Assembly: GCF_016526145.1 (NCBI RefSeq)
Contig: NZ_JADDUE010000011.1
Span: 186,001 to 250,000 of the forward strand
Length of the DNA: 64,000 nt
From: Saccharopolyspora galaxeae
Lineage (GTDB): Bacteria; Actinomycetota; Actinomycetes; Mycobacteriales; Pseudonocardiaceae
Direction: 5' to 3'
Below, one piece after another: positions 23,953 through 30,790 of this stretch; positions within the stretch are counted from its first letter, which is position 1, and each line of letters begins with the position of its first letter. Both the position numbers and the translations under genes were made by a program. A model generated the notes under the pieces. It was not told the DNA's origin. It did no database searches and was given only the letters and a program-made list of their open reading frames with translations.

Positions 23953-25719
23953 TTGGAACTCGAATTCTTCGTCCTGGGTCCGCTGGAAGTTCGCAGTGCC
24001 GGGGTCGAGATACCGGTGCGTTCCGGACAGCAGCGAGTGCTGCTGGCGGCGCTGCTGCTGCGGGCGAACCAGGTCGTGCCGCTGGACGAGCTGACCGACC
24101 GGTTATGGGGCGAAGCGCCTCCCCGCGGTGCGCGCAACACGCTGCGCGCCTACGTCATGCGGTTGCGGCGGACCCTCGGTGCCGATGACGGCGAAGGCGT
24201 GGTCGTCGAGACGCACCCGGAGGGCTACCGCATCCGGGTCGAGCCCGCCGAGCTCGACCTGCTGCGGTTCGAGGACCTGCTGGCCCAGGCAGGCCGGCTC
24301 GCCGCGGCGGGCCCGACGGAGGAAGCCCAGGTGCTGCGGCAGGCCGTCGCGCTGTGGCGCGGCCCAGTTCTGTCCAATGTGGACTCAGATGCGCTGCATC
24401 GGGACGTCGCCCTGGCGCTGAGCGAACGGCGGCTGCAGGCGGTGCAGCGACGCATCGACCTCGAACTGCAACTCGGCGGCGACGACGAGATCGTCCCGGA
24501 GCTCAAGGCGCTGACCGCCGAACATCCCACCCGGGAACGGTTCTGCGCCCAGCTGATGATCGCGTTGTACCGCAGCGGGCGGCAAGCCGACGCGCTGGAG
24601 GCCTACCGCCGGACGCGCGAAATGCTGGACGCCGAACTCGGCGTCGACCCCGGTCAGGACCTGCAAGAACTGCACCAGTCGGTGCTCACCGCGGATCCCG
24701 CGCTGGAACCGGCGAGGACTCCGCGGGCCAAGGTGGCCGACAGCCGCACGGCCCCGTCCCCGGACCCCGGTTCGAGCGGCTCGGCGGTGACCGTTTTCGA
24801 GCCGACGCCGCAACCGGCGGAGGGCAGCTCCGCGGATCTCGCCCAGCAGCAGCACCCGCAGCCGGTGAAACCGCCCCGGCAGCCCCCGGAATCGCGCCGC
24901 CAGCGGCTCTTGGGCCCGCTGAGCGCCGCCTGGCTGCTGGCCACCATCTTGGCGATCTTCGGCGGCGTCTTCGACTCGCACCCCGTCTTCTACCTGAGCC
25001 TGTCGCTGATGGCCGCGGTCCTGCTCGCCGCGGCAGGCATCGCACTGGCCGAGCGCCGCCGCCGCGGGATCCCGCTGGTGCGGATCCGGCTCGCGAACGC
25101 CGCGACGATGCTCCCGCTGCTGGCGGTCGGCGGGCTGCTCGCCGAGGTCACCGTCAACTACCTCGGCGTCCCCGCCATGTGGGGCGTGCCGCTGTTCGCG
25201 TCCGCGCTGTTCGTGCACTCCACCGTTGCCGAGCTGGCTCGTGAAGGGCGGGCGCCTGCGCGGCACGGGATGGCGCTGAGCTCGGTCGGCGCGATCGCGA
25301 GCGGATTGCTCATCGGGAGCCTGCTGCTGTTCGCCGAGCGCGGGCCGGAGAGCAGCTGGACGACCGGGGCCAGCGTCGAAGGCGCCTCGGCCACCGGAAA
25401 GATCAGCCGAGCAGCGCACGGCGAAATCCAGCTCACCGGCGAAGTCGTGGACGACAAGGCCAACTACCTGGGCGCGAGGCTCTACGTCGAGGCGCACCGG
25501 CCCGACGGCTCGGCCGAATCCTGGGACACCTACAACGGCAATTCCAAGGGCAGCGCCGAGCCCATCAGCGGCAACCGGGGCGCGGACACGGACGGGCTCA
25601 TCTTCCCCGCCGAGACCACCTCGATCCGCGTAAGGGCTTGCGCATCCAACGCGGACGGAACGCACGAGCAACTCGTCGACATCACGTGCGGCCCGCCCAT
25701 CGAGATCTGGCGACGGTGA
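23953..25719 (+). CDS. SARP-type (BTAD) regulator with membrane-spanning C-half
   Basis: This 588-residue protein carries an OmpR-like winged helix at residues 1-95 (LEFFVLGPLEVRSAGVEIPV, LLRANQVVPLDELTDRLWG) and a bacterial transcriptional activator domain at 97-245 (ELDLLRFEDLLAQAG, YRSGRQADALEAYRRTREML). This is the layout of Streptomyces antibiotic regulators. Unusually it continues through a Pro/Gln-rich linker into four or five hydrophobic segments (about 318-365, 384-425, 440-465) and a polar C-terminal domain of about 120 residues likely outside the membrane. It may be a membrane-bound activator that senses an external signal. The start is TTG. It stands alone. Confidence 0.85.
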   Translation: MELEFFVLGPLEVRSAGVEIPVRSGQQRVLLAALLLRANQVVPLDELTDRLWGEAPPRGARNTLRAYVMRLRRTLGADDGEGVVVETHPEGYRIRVEPAELDLLRFEDLLAQAGRLAAAGPTEEAQVLRQAVALWRGPVLSNVDSDALHRDVALALSERRLQAVQRRIDLELQLGGDDEIVPELKALTAEHPTRERFCAQLMIALYRSGRQADALEAYRRTREMLDAELGVDPGQDLQELHQSVLTADPALEPARTPRAKVADSRTAPSPDPGSSGSAVTVFEPTPQPAEGSSADLAQQQHPQPVKPPRQPPESRRQRLLGPLSAAWLLATILAIFGGVFDSHPVFYLSLSLMAAVLLAAAGIALAERRRRGIPLVRIRLANAATMLPLLAVGGLLAEVTVNYLGVPAMWGVPLFASALFVHSTVAELAREGRAPARHGMALSSVGAIASGLLIGSLLLFAERGPESSWTTGASVEGASATGKISRAAHGEIQLTGEVVDDKANYLGARLYVEAHRPDGSAESWDTYNGNSKGSAEPISGNRGADTDGLIFPAETTSIRVRACASNADGTHEQLVDITCGPPIEIWRR

Positions 25720-25729
25720 CCGGTCCCGC

Positions 25730-26713
25730 TCAGCCGGGAATCAGCCGAGCCAGCCTCCGGTAGGAATCGAGCAGCGCGTCCTCGTCCGGACCGCTGGTGG
25801 TGACCAGCACCTCGTCGGCCTCGGTGTCGTCCACAAGGGACTGCAACTGCTCGGCTACCTCGTCCTCGGTGCCGTACACGTGGCCCACCATCGCCCGCTC
25901 GAACTGCTCCTGCTCCCGGCGCCCGAACCGCCGGGCGCGGATCTCGCCGACCGTTTCCAGCGGCGGGAAGACGCCGTGGACCCGCGAGTACGCGGTCGAG
26001 AACGCTTCCGGTACCAGCAGCTCGCGGGCTCGTCCGGTGGTTTCGGCGACCGCGACCGAACGGGAGAGCACCACGTGCGGCTGCGATGACCACAGCGACG
26101 GCCGGAACAGCTCGCGGTAGCGCTCGACCGACCGCAGCAGCGCCTCGTCACCCCGCACGGCGGCGATCACCAGCGGCAGCCCCGCCTCCGCCGCGTGCTC
26201 CACGCCCGAACCGGTGGCCAGCACGAACACCGGGATGCGCAGCCCCGCGGACGGAATCGCGCGCGGATCCGACTCGCCCGCGAAGTAGTCGAGCAGTTCG
26301 GCCAGCTGCGCACCGAAGCGCTCCGCGGACTCCCGGCCGGAGCCCAGCGCGCGGCGAACCGACGCGGTGAACCCGAGCGACCGGCCCAGCCCCATGTCGA
26401 TCCGGCCCGGATGCAGCGATTCGAGCACGCCGAACTGCTCGGCCACCACCAGCGGCCGGTGGTTCGGCAGCATCACCCCGCCGGTGCCGACCCGGATTCG
26501 GGAGGTCGCCGCGGCGACGGCCGCGGCCAGCACGGTCGGCGCCGATCCGGCCGCCCCGGGCACGCCGTGGTGCTCGGCAACCCAGAACCGGTGGTAGCCG
26601 AGCGCTTCGGCTTCCGCGGCGAACCGGACGGTGCGCGGCAACGACTCCGACGGGCTACGGCCGCTCCGCACCAGCGAGCGGTCCAGGACCGAGAAGCGCA
26701 GCGGGTTGGTCAC
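25730..26713 (-). CDS. LLM-class flavin monooxygenase (MsnO8-like)
   Basis: This 327-residue luciferase-like monooxygenase has LRFSVLDRSLVRSGRSP, ALGYHRFWVAEHHGVPGAAG, IRVGTGGVMLPNHRPLVVAE and GRIDMGLGRSLG, the pattern of the MsnO8-like branch. These proteins use FMNH2 or F420 to oxidise small molecules, often in specialised metabolism. The barrel is complete and there is no insertion. The start is GTG. It converges with the SARP-type regulator, their stops 10 bases apart. Substrate unknown. Confidence 0.87.
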   Translation of the reverse strand: MTNPLRFSVLDRSLVRSGRSPSESLPRTVRFAAEAEALGYHRFWVAEHHGVPGAAGSAPTVLAAAVAAATSRIRVGTGGVMLPNHRPLVVAEQFGVLESLHPGRIDMGLGRSLGFTASVRRALGSGRESAERFGAQLAELLDYFAGESDPRAIPSAGLRIPVFVLATGSGVEHAAEAGLPLVIAAVRGDEALLRSVERYRELFRPSLWSSQPHVVLSRSVAVAETTGRARELLVPEAFSTAYSRVHGVFPPLETVGEIRARRFGRREQEQFERAMVGHVYGTEDEVAEQLQSLVDDTEADEVLVTTSGPDEDALLDSYRRLARLIPG

Positions 26714-26762
26714 ACCGGCACCAACGCCGGTGCACGCGGCCCGGATTCCCGGCGGTGGCCGC

Positions 26763-26942
26763 TCAGCCGCCCCGCGAAACCGCGGCCAGGAATTCGTTCA
26801 ACGCGGCCCACAGCCCCTGGATCGCCTGGACCAGGAGCCCGAATCCGCGCTGGACGTTCGCGGCGGCCCCGACCGGATCGCGGATCACCAAGAACAGGGC
26901 CACGGCGACGACGGCCAGCACGATCAGCGTCTTCCGGTCCAA
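26763..26942 (-). CDS. Small membrane protein, about 59 aa
   Basis: A TTG at 26942 lies eight bases after GGGAGG and opens a frame reading LDRKTLIVLAVVAVALFLVI, then RDPVGAAANVQRGFGLL and an amphipathic end. One N-terminal membrane helix is followed by a mainly helical tail. A longer frame from 27011 exists but adds a poor leader. The composition and strong ribosome site favour a real small membrane protein. Function unknown. The adjacent genes are the LLM enzyme downstream and the recombinase upstream. Confidence 0.6.
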   Translation of the reverse strand: MDRKTLIVLAVVAVALFLVIRDPVGAAANVQRGFGLLVQAIQGLWAALNEFLAAVSRGG

Positions 26943-27099
26943 GGTCCGCACCTCCCACACCGGTTCGGCGAGCCCGCTCGTCGTGCCACTGTGGACACGC
27001 GACGATCGCACGCCAACCTACGTCACCGGACCGCCCGGGCGGAACGGCATCGGCCGAGTGTCCTTCCCGGACCGTCCCCCAAGATCACGCGCTGGTCCG

Positions 27100-28110
27100 T
27101 CACCGCCCGTCCTGCCGGGACAGCTCCCCCAGCACCTGGTGCGTGCGGTTCGCGCGAACCGACAGCCGCTGCTCCCGGGCGGTCACGTCGATGTAGGTCT
27201 GGCTGGAATTGATGGAGGCGTGCCCGAGCAGCTTCGCGATCTCGGCGGCGTTCGCCCCGTCCTCGGCCAGCCGGGTCGCGAAGGTGTGCCGCAGCGCGTG
27301 CACCATCGCACCGGGCTGCACCCGATCGGAGATGCCTGCCGCGCGCATCGATTGCCGGACCAGGTACTGCAGCCCGCCGCGGCGCAACGGCTCACCGCGG
27401 TGGTCCACGAACAGCGCCGCGCCGCCCGGGAGGCGTTCGCCGAACCGGGTCCGGCGGGTCCGCAGGTAGTCGCCGACGACCTCGTCCAGTGCGCCCTCGA
27501 TCGGGATGGAGCGGTTCTTGCCGCCCTTGCCCTGCACGTGCAACCGGCGGTCACCGGGCCGTCCGGCCAGCGCCGAGACGGTCAGCTCCAGCAGCTCGGC
27601 CGAGCGCACTCCGGTGCACAGCAGCACCGCCAGCACCGCGAGGTCCCGTTCCGGCCAAGGGTTGCGCGCCCGGCGCGCGCCCTCGGAGACCAAGCGCAAC
27701 AGCCGTTCCGGAGTTTCCTCGCCCTGCAGCGGTTTCGGGGTCGCCGGCGCGGTGCGGGGCTTCGGAACCACCTGCATCGGGTTGCCGCCCACGGCGCCTT
27801 CGACGACGAGGAACCCGAACAGGCCGTTCCAAGTGGACCACGCGCGAGTCACCGAGGACGCCGACCGGGCCGCGGCGTGCCGCGCGAACGCCGAACGCAG
27901 CACCGTGGCGGTGACCTCGGCGACCGGCAACGCATCGACTGCCAGCCCGCTGAGCTCCGCCAGCTCGGCACCGACCGAGCCGAGGTCGCGGCGGTAGGCG
28001 CGCAGCGAGTTCGCGGCCAGCTTCCGGGCCTGCAGGTGCTCCAAGTACACCTCGGTCCAGTACGCCACCGAACCACCGGCCTCCCGCACCGCAGGCACCT
28101 CCTCGACCAT
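27100..28110 (-). CDS. Tyrosine recombinase (XerC/phage-integrase type)
   Basis: This site-specific recombinase of about 336 residues has an N-terminal SAM-like core-binding domain (WTEVYLEHLQARKLAANSLR) and a catalytic domain with all residues visible: Arg in LLCTGVRSAELLEL, Lys in QGKGGKNRSIPI, H-x-x-R in MVHALRHTFATRLAED, His in AKLLGHASINSSQ and the nucleophile Tyr in TYIDVTARE. The ATG chosen has GGAGA about nine bases upstream. It lies 49 bases beyond the M20 gene stop on the same strand. No element ends are seen around it, so it may be a resident chromosomal recombinase. It is not related to the serine recombinases of the island. Confidence 0.87.
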   Translation of the reverse strand: MVEEVPAVREAGGSVAYWTEVYLEHLQARKLAANSLRAYRRDLGSVGAELAELSGLAVDALPVAEVTATVLRSAFARHAAARSASSVTRAWSTWNGLFGFLVVEGAVGGNPMQVVPKPRTAPATPKPLQGEETPERLLRLVSEGARRARNPWPERDLAVLAVLLCTGVRSAELLELTVSALAGRPGDRRLHVQGKGGKNRSIPIEGALDEVVGDYLRTRRTRFGERLPGGAALFVDHRGEPLRRGGLQYLVRQSMRAAGISDRVQPGAMVHALRHTFATRLAEDGANAAEIAKLLGHASINSSQTYIDVTAREQRLSVRANRTHQVLGELSRQDGR

Positions 28111-28159
28111 CGGGTGATCATCTCCACGCCGATGGAACCAGAAGGCACCGACAACGCGC

Positions 28160-29512
28160 TCAGGCAGTGCGCAGGAACCGGTCCAGCACCCGGACCCCGA
28201 AGCGCAGCGCATCCACCGGCACCCGCTCGTCCACGCCGTGGAACAGCGCCGAGAAGTCCAGGTCCGCGGGCAGTCGCAGCGGGGCGAACCCGTAGCAGTT
28301 CATGCCGAGCCTGCTGAACGACTTCGCGTCCGTGCCGCCGGACATCATGTACGGCAGCGTCTTCGCGGCCGGGTCCTCGGCCAGCAGCGAAGCCTGCATG
28401 TTGTCCACCAAGCGGCCCTCGAAGCGGGTTTCCACCGGCGGCAGCCCGACCCACTCCCGCTCCACGTCCGGCCCCAGCAGGTCCGCGAGCTCCCGGTCGA
28501 ACGCCTCCTCACGACCCGGCAGGATCCGGCAGTCCACCGCAGCCTCGGCCACCGACGGGATCACGTTGTGCTTGTAGCCGGCGGTGAGCATCGTCGGGTT
28601 CGCGGTGTCGCGCAGCGTCGCGCCCACGATGCGCGAAAGCCCGCCGAGCTTGGCGACCGCGCCATCGAGGTCGTCGGCCGGGAAGTCCCAGCCGGTCAGC
28701 TCGCTGACCCCCGCCAGGAACTCCCGCACGGAATCGTTGAGCACCAGCGGAAACCGGTGCCTGCCGAGCTTGGCCACGGCCTCGGCGAGCTGGGTCACCG
28801 CGTTGTCGTCGTGCACCATCGACCCGTGCCCGGCACGCGCCCGCGCCCGCAGCTTCAGCCAGCGGATGCCCTTCTCCGCGGTCTGCACGAGATAGGCGCG
28901 CACCCCGTCGTCGAAGGTGACGGAATACCCGCCGACCTCGCTGATCGCCTCGGTGCAGCCCTCGAACAACTCCGGCCGGTGATCGGCCAGCCACTGCGCG
29001 CCCTGCAACCCGCCCGCTTCCTCGTCGGCCAGGAACGCGAACACGATGTCCCGCGGCGGCGTGATCCCGTCCCGCTTGAACCGCCGCGCCACCGCGAGGC
29101 TCATCGCGAGCATGTCCTTCATGTCGACCGCCCCGCGCCCCCACAGGTAACCGTCCTGCACGGCCCCCGACAGCGGGTGCACCGACCACTCGGTGGGATC
29201 CGCAGGCACCACGTCCAAGTGCCCGTGCACCAGCAGCCCGCCCCGCTGCGAATCGGCACCGGGCAACCGCGCGACCACGTTGCCCCGGCCAGGATGATCC
29301 CCGGACTCGACGTAGGTGGTCTCGTACCCGACCTCGGCGAGCTTCTCGGCGACGTACTCCGCACCCGCCCGCTCCCCGGCCAGGGTCGCCGGGTCACCGG
29401 TGTTCGTCGTGTCGATCCGGATCAGCTCACTCGCCAGCCCGACGACCTCGTCCTCGGCCAGCCGCAGCCCGGCGTCCGCCCCACCGGATGCGCTCTCGAT
29501 CTGCTCACTCAC
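28160..29512 (-). CDS. M20/M25/M40 metallo-dipeptidase
   Basis: This 450-residue zinc hydrolase has metal ligands in LLVHGHLDVVPADPTEW, GRGAVDMKDMLAMSLAVAR and the catalytic Glu pair in VFAFLADEEAGG. The dimerisation lid contains ARARAGHGSMVHDDNAVTQL and the C-terminal metal His is in FSALFHGVDERVPVD. This is the DapE/ArgE/acylase-like subgroup annotated as dipeptidase in actinobacteria. It is likely cytoplasmic and acts in peptide turnover. It starts with GTG and ends close to the tyrosine recombinase on the same strand. The tRNA-Leu lies upstream on the other strand. Confidence 0.88.
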   Translation of the reverse strand: MSEQIESASGGADAGLRLAEDEVVGLASELIRIDTTNTGDPATLAGERAGAEYVAEKLAEVGYETTYVESGDHPGRGNVVARLPGADSQRGGLLVHGHLDVVPADPTEWSVHPLSGAVQDGYLWGRGAVDMKDMLAMSLAVARRFKRDGITPPRDIVFAFLADEEAGGLQGAQWLADHRPELFEGCTEAISEVGGYSVTFDDGVRAYLVQTAEKGIRWLKLRARARAGHGSMVHDDNAVTQLAEAVAKLGRHRFPLVLNDSVREFLAGVSELTGWDFPADDLDGAVAKLGGLSRIVGATLRDTANPTMLTAGYKHNVIPSVAEAAVDCRILPGREEAFDRELADLLGPDVEREWVGLPPVETRFEGRLVDNMQASLLAEDPAAKTLPYMMSGGTDAKSFSRLGMNCYGFAPLRLPADLDFSALFHGVDERVPVDALRFGVRVLDRFLRTA

Positions 29513-29632
29513 CAGGCTTTTCTACCATCCCGTCGCGGCGATGGGGGGTGGGTTCCGAGCCCTGAAAACGATCAGCTAATCTATGGGCACAACACAGCAG
29601 AGGCCGCCGGGCAACACAGGCGGCGCTGAGGC

Positions 29633-29718
29633 GTCCGAGTGGCGGAATGGCAGACGCGCTAGCTTGAGGTGCTAGTGCCCTACTAATGGGCGTGGGGGTT
29701 CAAGTCCCCCCTCGGACA
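29633..29718 (+). tRNA. tRNA-Leu (anticodon GAG)
   Basis: The 7-base acceptor arms GTCCGAG and CTCGGAC pair exactly. The anticodon stem CTAGC/GCTAG encloses the loop TTGAGGT, giving GAG, which reads CUC/CUU leucine codons. A long variable arm (GCCC...GGGC) marks a class II tRNA, and the T-arm holds GGTTCAAGT. CCA is not encoded. Its 3' end, CTCGGACAC, is the sequence repeated at the recombination-like sites at 33180, 36874, 48334 and 55670, making it the anchor of the accessory region that follows. Confidence 0.95.
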
Positions 29719-29727
29719 CAACATCAG

Positions 29728-29753
29728 CCCCAGGTCAAGCCTTTGACCTGGGG
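29728..29753 (+). terminator. tRNA-Leu terminator hairpin
   Basis: A perfect 11-pair stem (29728-29738 with 29743-29753) with a GCCT loop begins 10 bases after the tRNA, followed by TTCATTC. Its place and form match the hairpins that follow each tRNA-tail repeat farther right, though the stem sequence differs. Confidence 0.8.
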
Positions 29754-29811
29754 TTCATTCATGTCCCCGTAATGGCCGTTGCATCCGTGAAGCCGTGACC
29801 TGCGGATTTCC

Positions 29812-29855
29812 GTGTGGGGGTTTAATGCGCCCTCCGAGTTGGGCACTAACCACAC
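29812..29855. repeat. Attachment-site-like dyad near the tRNA (R0)
   Basis: An imperfect inverted repeat begins GTGTGGGGGTTTAATGCGC and ends GGGCACTAACCACAC. The right arm, read on the minus strand and continued leftward, gives GTGTGGTTAGTGCCCAACTC, which differs at one base from the left half of the repeats at 33180 and 48334. Large serine recombinases bind imperfect dyads of about this size, so this may be a relic attachment site about 95 bases past the tRNA. Confidence 0.5.
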
Positions 29856-29963
29856 GCTGGCCGAAGGCCGGGCCACCTCCGGCCCGCGCCAACAAACCGA
29901 CGCCGCTTGGAAGGCGGGCCCAATCGGGATTCGCTGACCATCGTCAGCAGCCTCTGTCGCGGG

Positions 29964-30317
29964 TCAGCTGAGCGATCCGGCGAGCTCGGGATCCTCGTGC
30001 TCCCGCACCCTGACCACCAGCCGGCCGGCAGAAGTCAGCTCGGCGTCGGTGTCCCGATCACTCCGCACCACGCCCTCCAGCTTGCGTTGCCACCAACCGC
30101 GGTTCGTCTTCGGCAACTGGCCGTGCTCCGGGCACGAGTGCCAGAAGCAGCCGTCGACGAACACCGCGATCCTCGCTCCGCGGAGCAGGACATCAACCCG
30201 CCGACGCCGCTTGGTACCGGGCGGAAACGCATCGACCAAGAACCGCAGCCCACGCCGGTGCAGCGCACGGCGCAGGCGGAGCTCGGGCTGGGTGTCCCGA
30301 CGCCCGGTCGAACGCAT
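29964..30317 (-). CDS. Very short patch repair (Vsr) endonuclease
   Basis: This 117-residue nuclease matches Vsr: the N-terminal STGRRDTQPELRLRRALHRR with GLRF, catalytic and metal residues in RVDVLLRGARIAVFVDGCFW, the zinc-type HSCPEHG, then NRGWWQRKLEG and a C-terminal RVREHEDPE. Vsr nicks 5' of T in T:G mismatches produced by deamination of 5-methylcytosine and normally accompanies a cytosine-5 methyltransferase. None is seen nearby, so it is an orphan. The ATG has GGAGAGG upstream. It is divergent from the broken gene at 30341 and lies in the first cargo block after the tRNA. Confidence 0.85.
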   Translation of the reverse strand: MRSTGRRDTQPELRLRRALHRRGLRFLVDAFPPGTKRRRRVDVLLRGARIAVFVDGCFWHSCPEHGQLPKTNRGWWQRKLEGVVRSDRDTDAELTSAGRLVVRVREHEDPELAGSLS

Positions 30318-30340
30318 CTGTCCCTCTCCGCCGTTCTTCG

Positions 30341-30604
30341 TTGCTGCTGAACCTCTCGACAGAACAAGCCCGCGATGTCCGTGCCGTGGCCATCCGAGAC
30401 CTGCTGCGAGGCAATGGCACCGAGGAGCCAGACCCGCGTGGTGTGCGACTCCGCGGAGCCCGAATCATCAGCGAACTGGACCTCGCCGATGGGCGCACTG
30501 AGATCCCATTGACGCTCCAGGAATGCTCACACGACGCGCAGAAGAAGTCAGCGGCGTCCAAGGCGGGGAAGGTGCTGTCCGAGAGGACGAGGTGTGGCAG
30601 ATGA
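30341..30604 (+). pseudogene. Truncated oxidoreductase/pentapeptide-like N-terminus
   Basis: The first 60 residues read VRAVAIRDLLRGNGTEEPDP then RGVRLRGARIISELDLADG and IPLTLQEC. This is the start of a large actinobacterial family whose members continue for several hundred residues with repeated L-R-G-A-x-I units (membrane-associated oxidoreductase/pentapeptide-repeat-like). Here, after ECS, the frame changes character and stops at codon 88. No continuation is seen in other frames before the NACHT gene. It starts with TTG, 23 bases from the divergent Vsr gene. I infer a deletion relic. Confidence 0.5.
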
Positions 30605-30790
30605 GCTCGGGTGAGGTTGACCGGACACCTTCACGCACGAGGAGTTCCGTCACGGTCACCACTCGCGCCTCCGGCACGCCGTCAACGCGGGTGCCCACGG
30701 CGGAATCGACCCGAAAACCACCCATCGACGGATGTGATCCTTTACGGTGGATCCTGCTCGGTTCCAGGAACGACACGGCTCGGACGGACG

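Noticed and set aside
22266-24140. Minus-strand frame of 624 codons opposite the M20 peptidase
   Set aside because: No recognisable domain; the plus-strand peptidase has all metal ligands and a ribosome site.
30468-30725. Minus-strand frame starting MGGFRVDSAVGTRVDG with VVTVTELLVREG
   Set aside because: The start looks protein-like, but the second half overlaps the truncated gene on the other strand and loses character; no ribosome site. Possibly a remnant, not listed.
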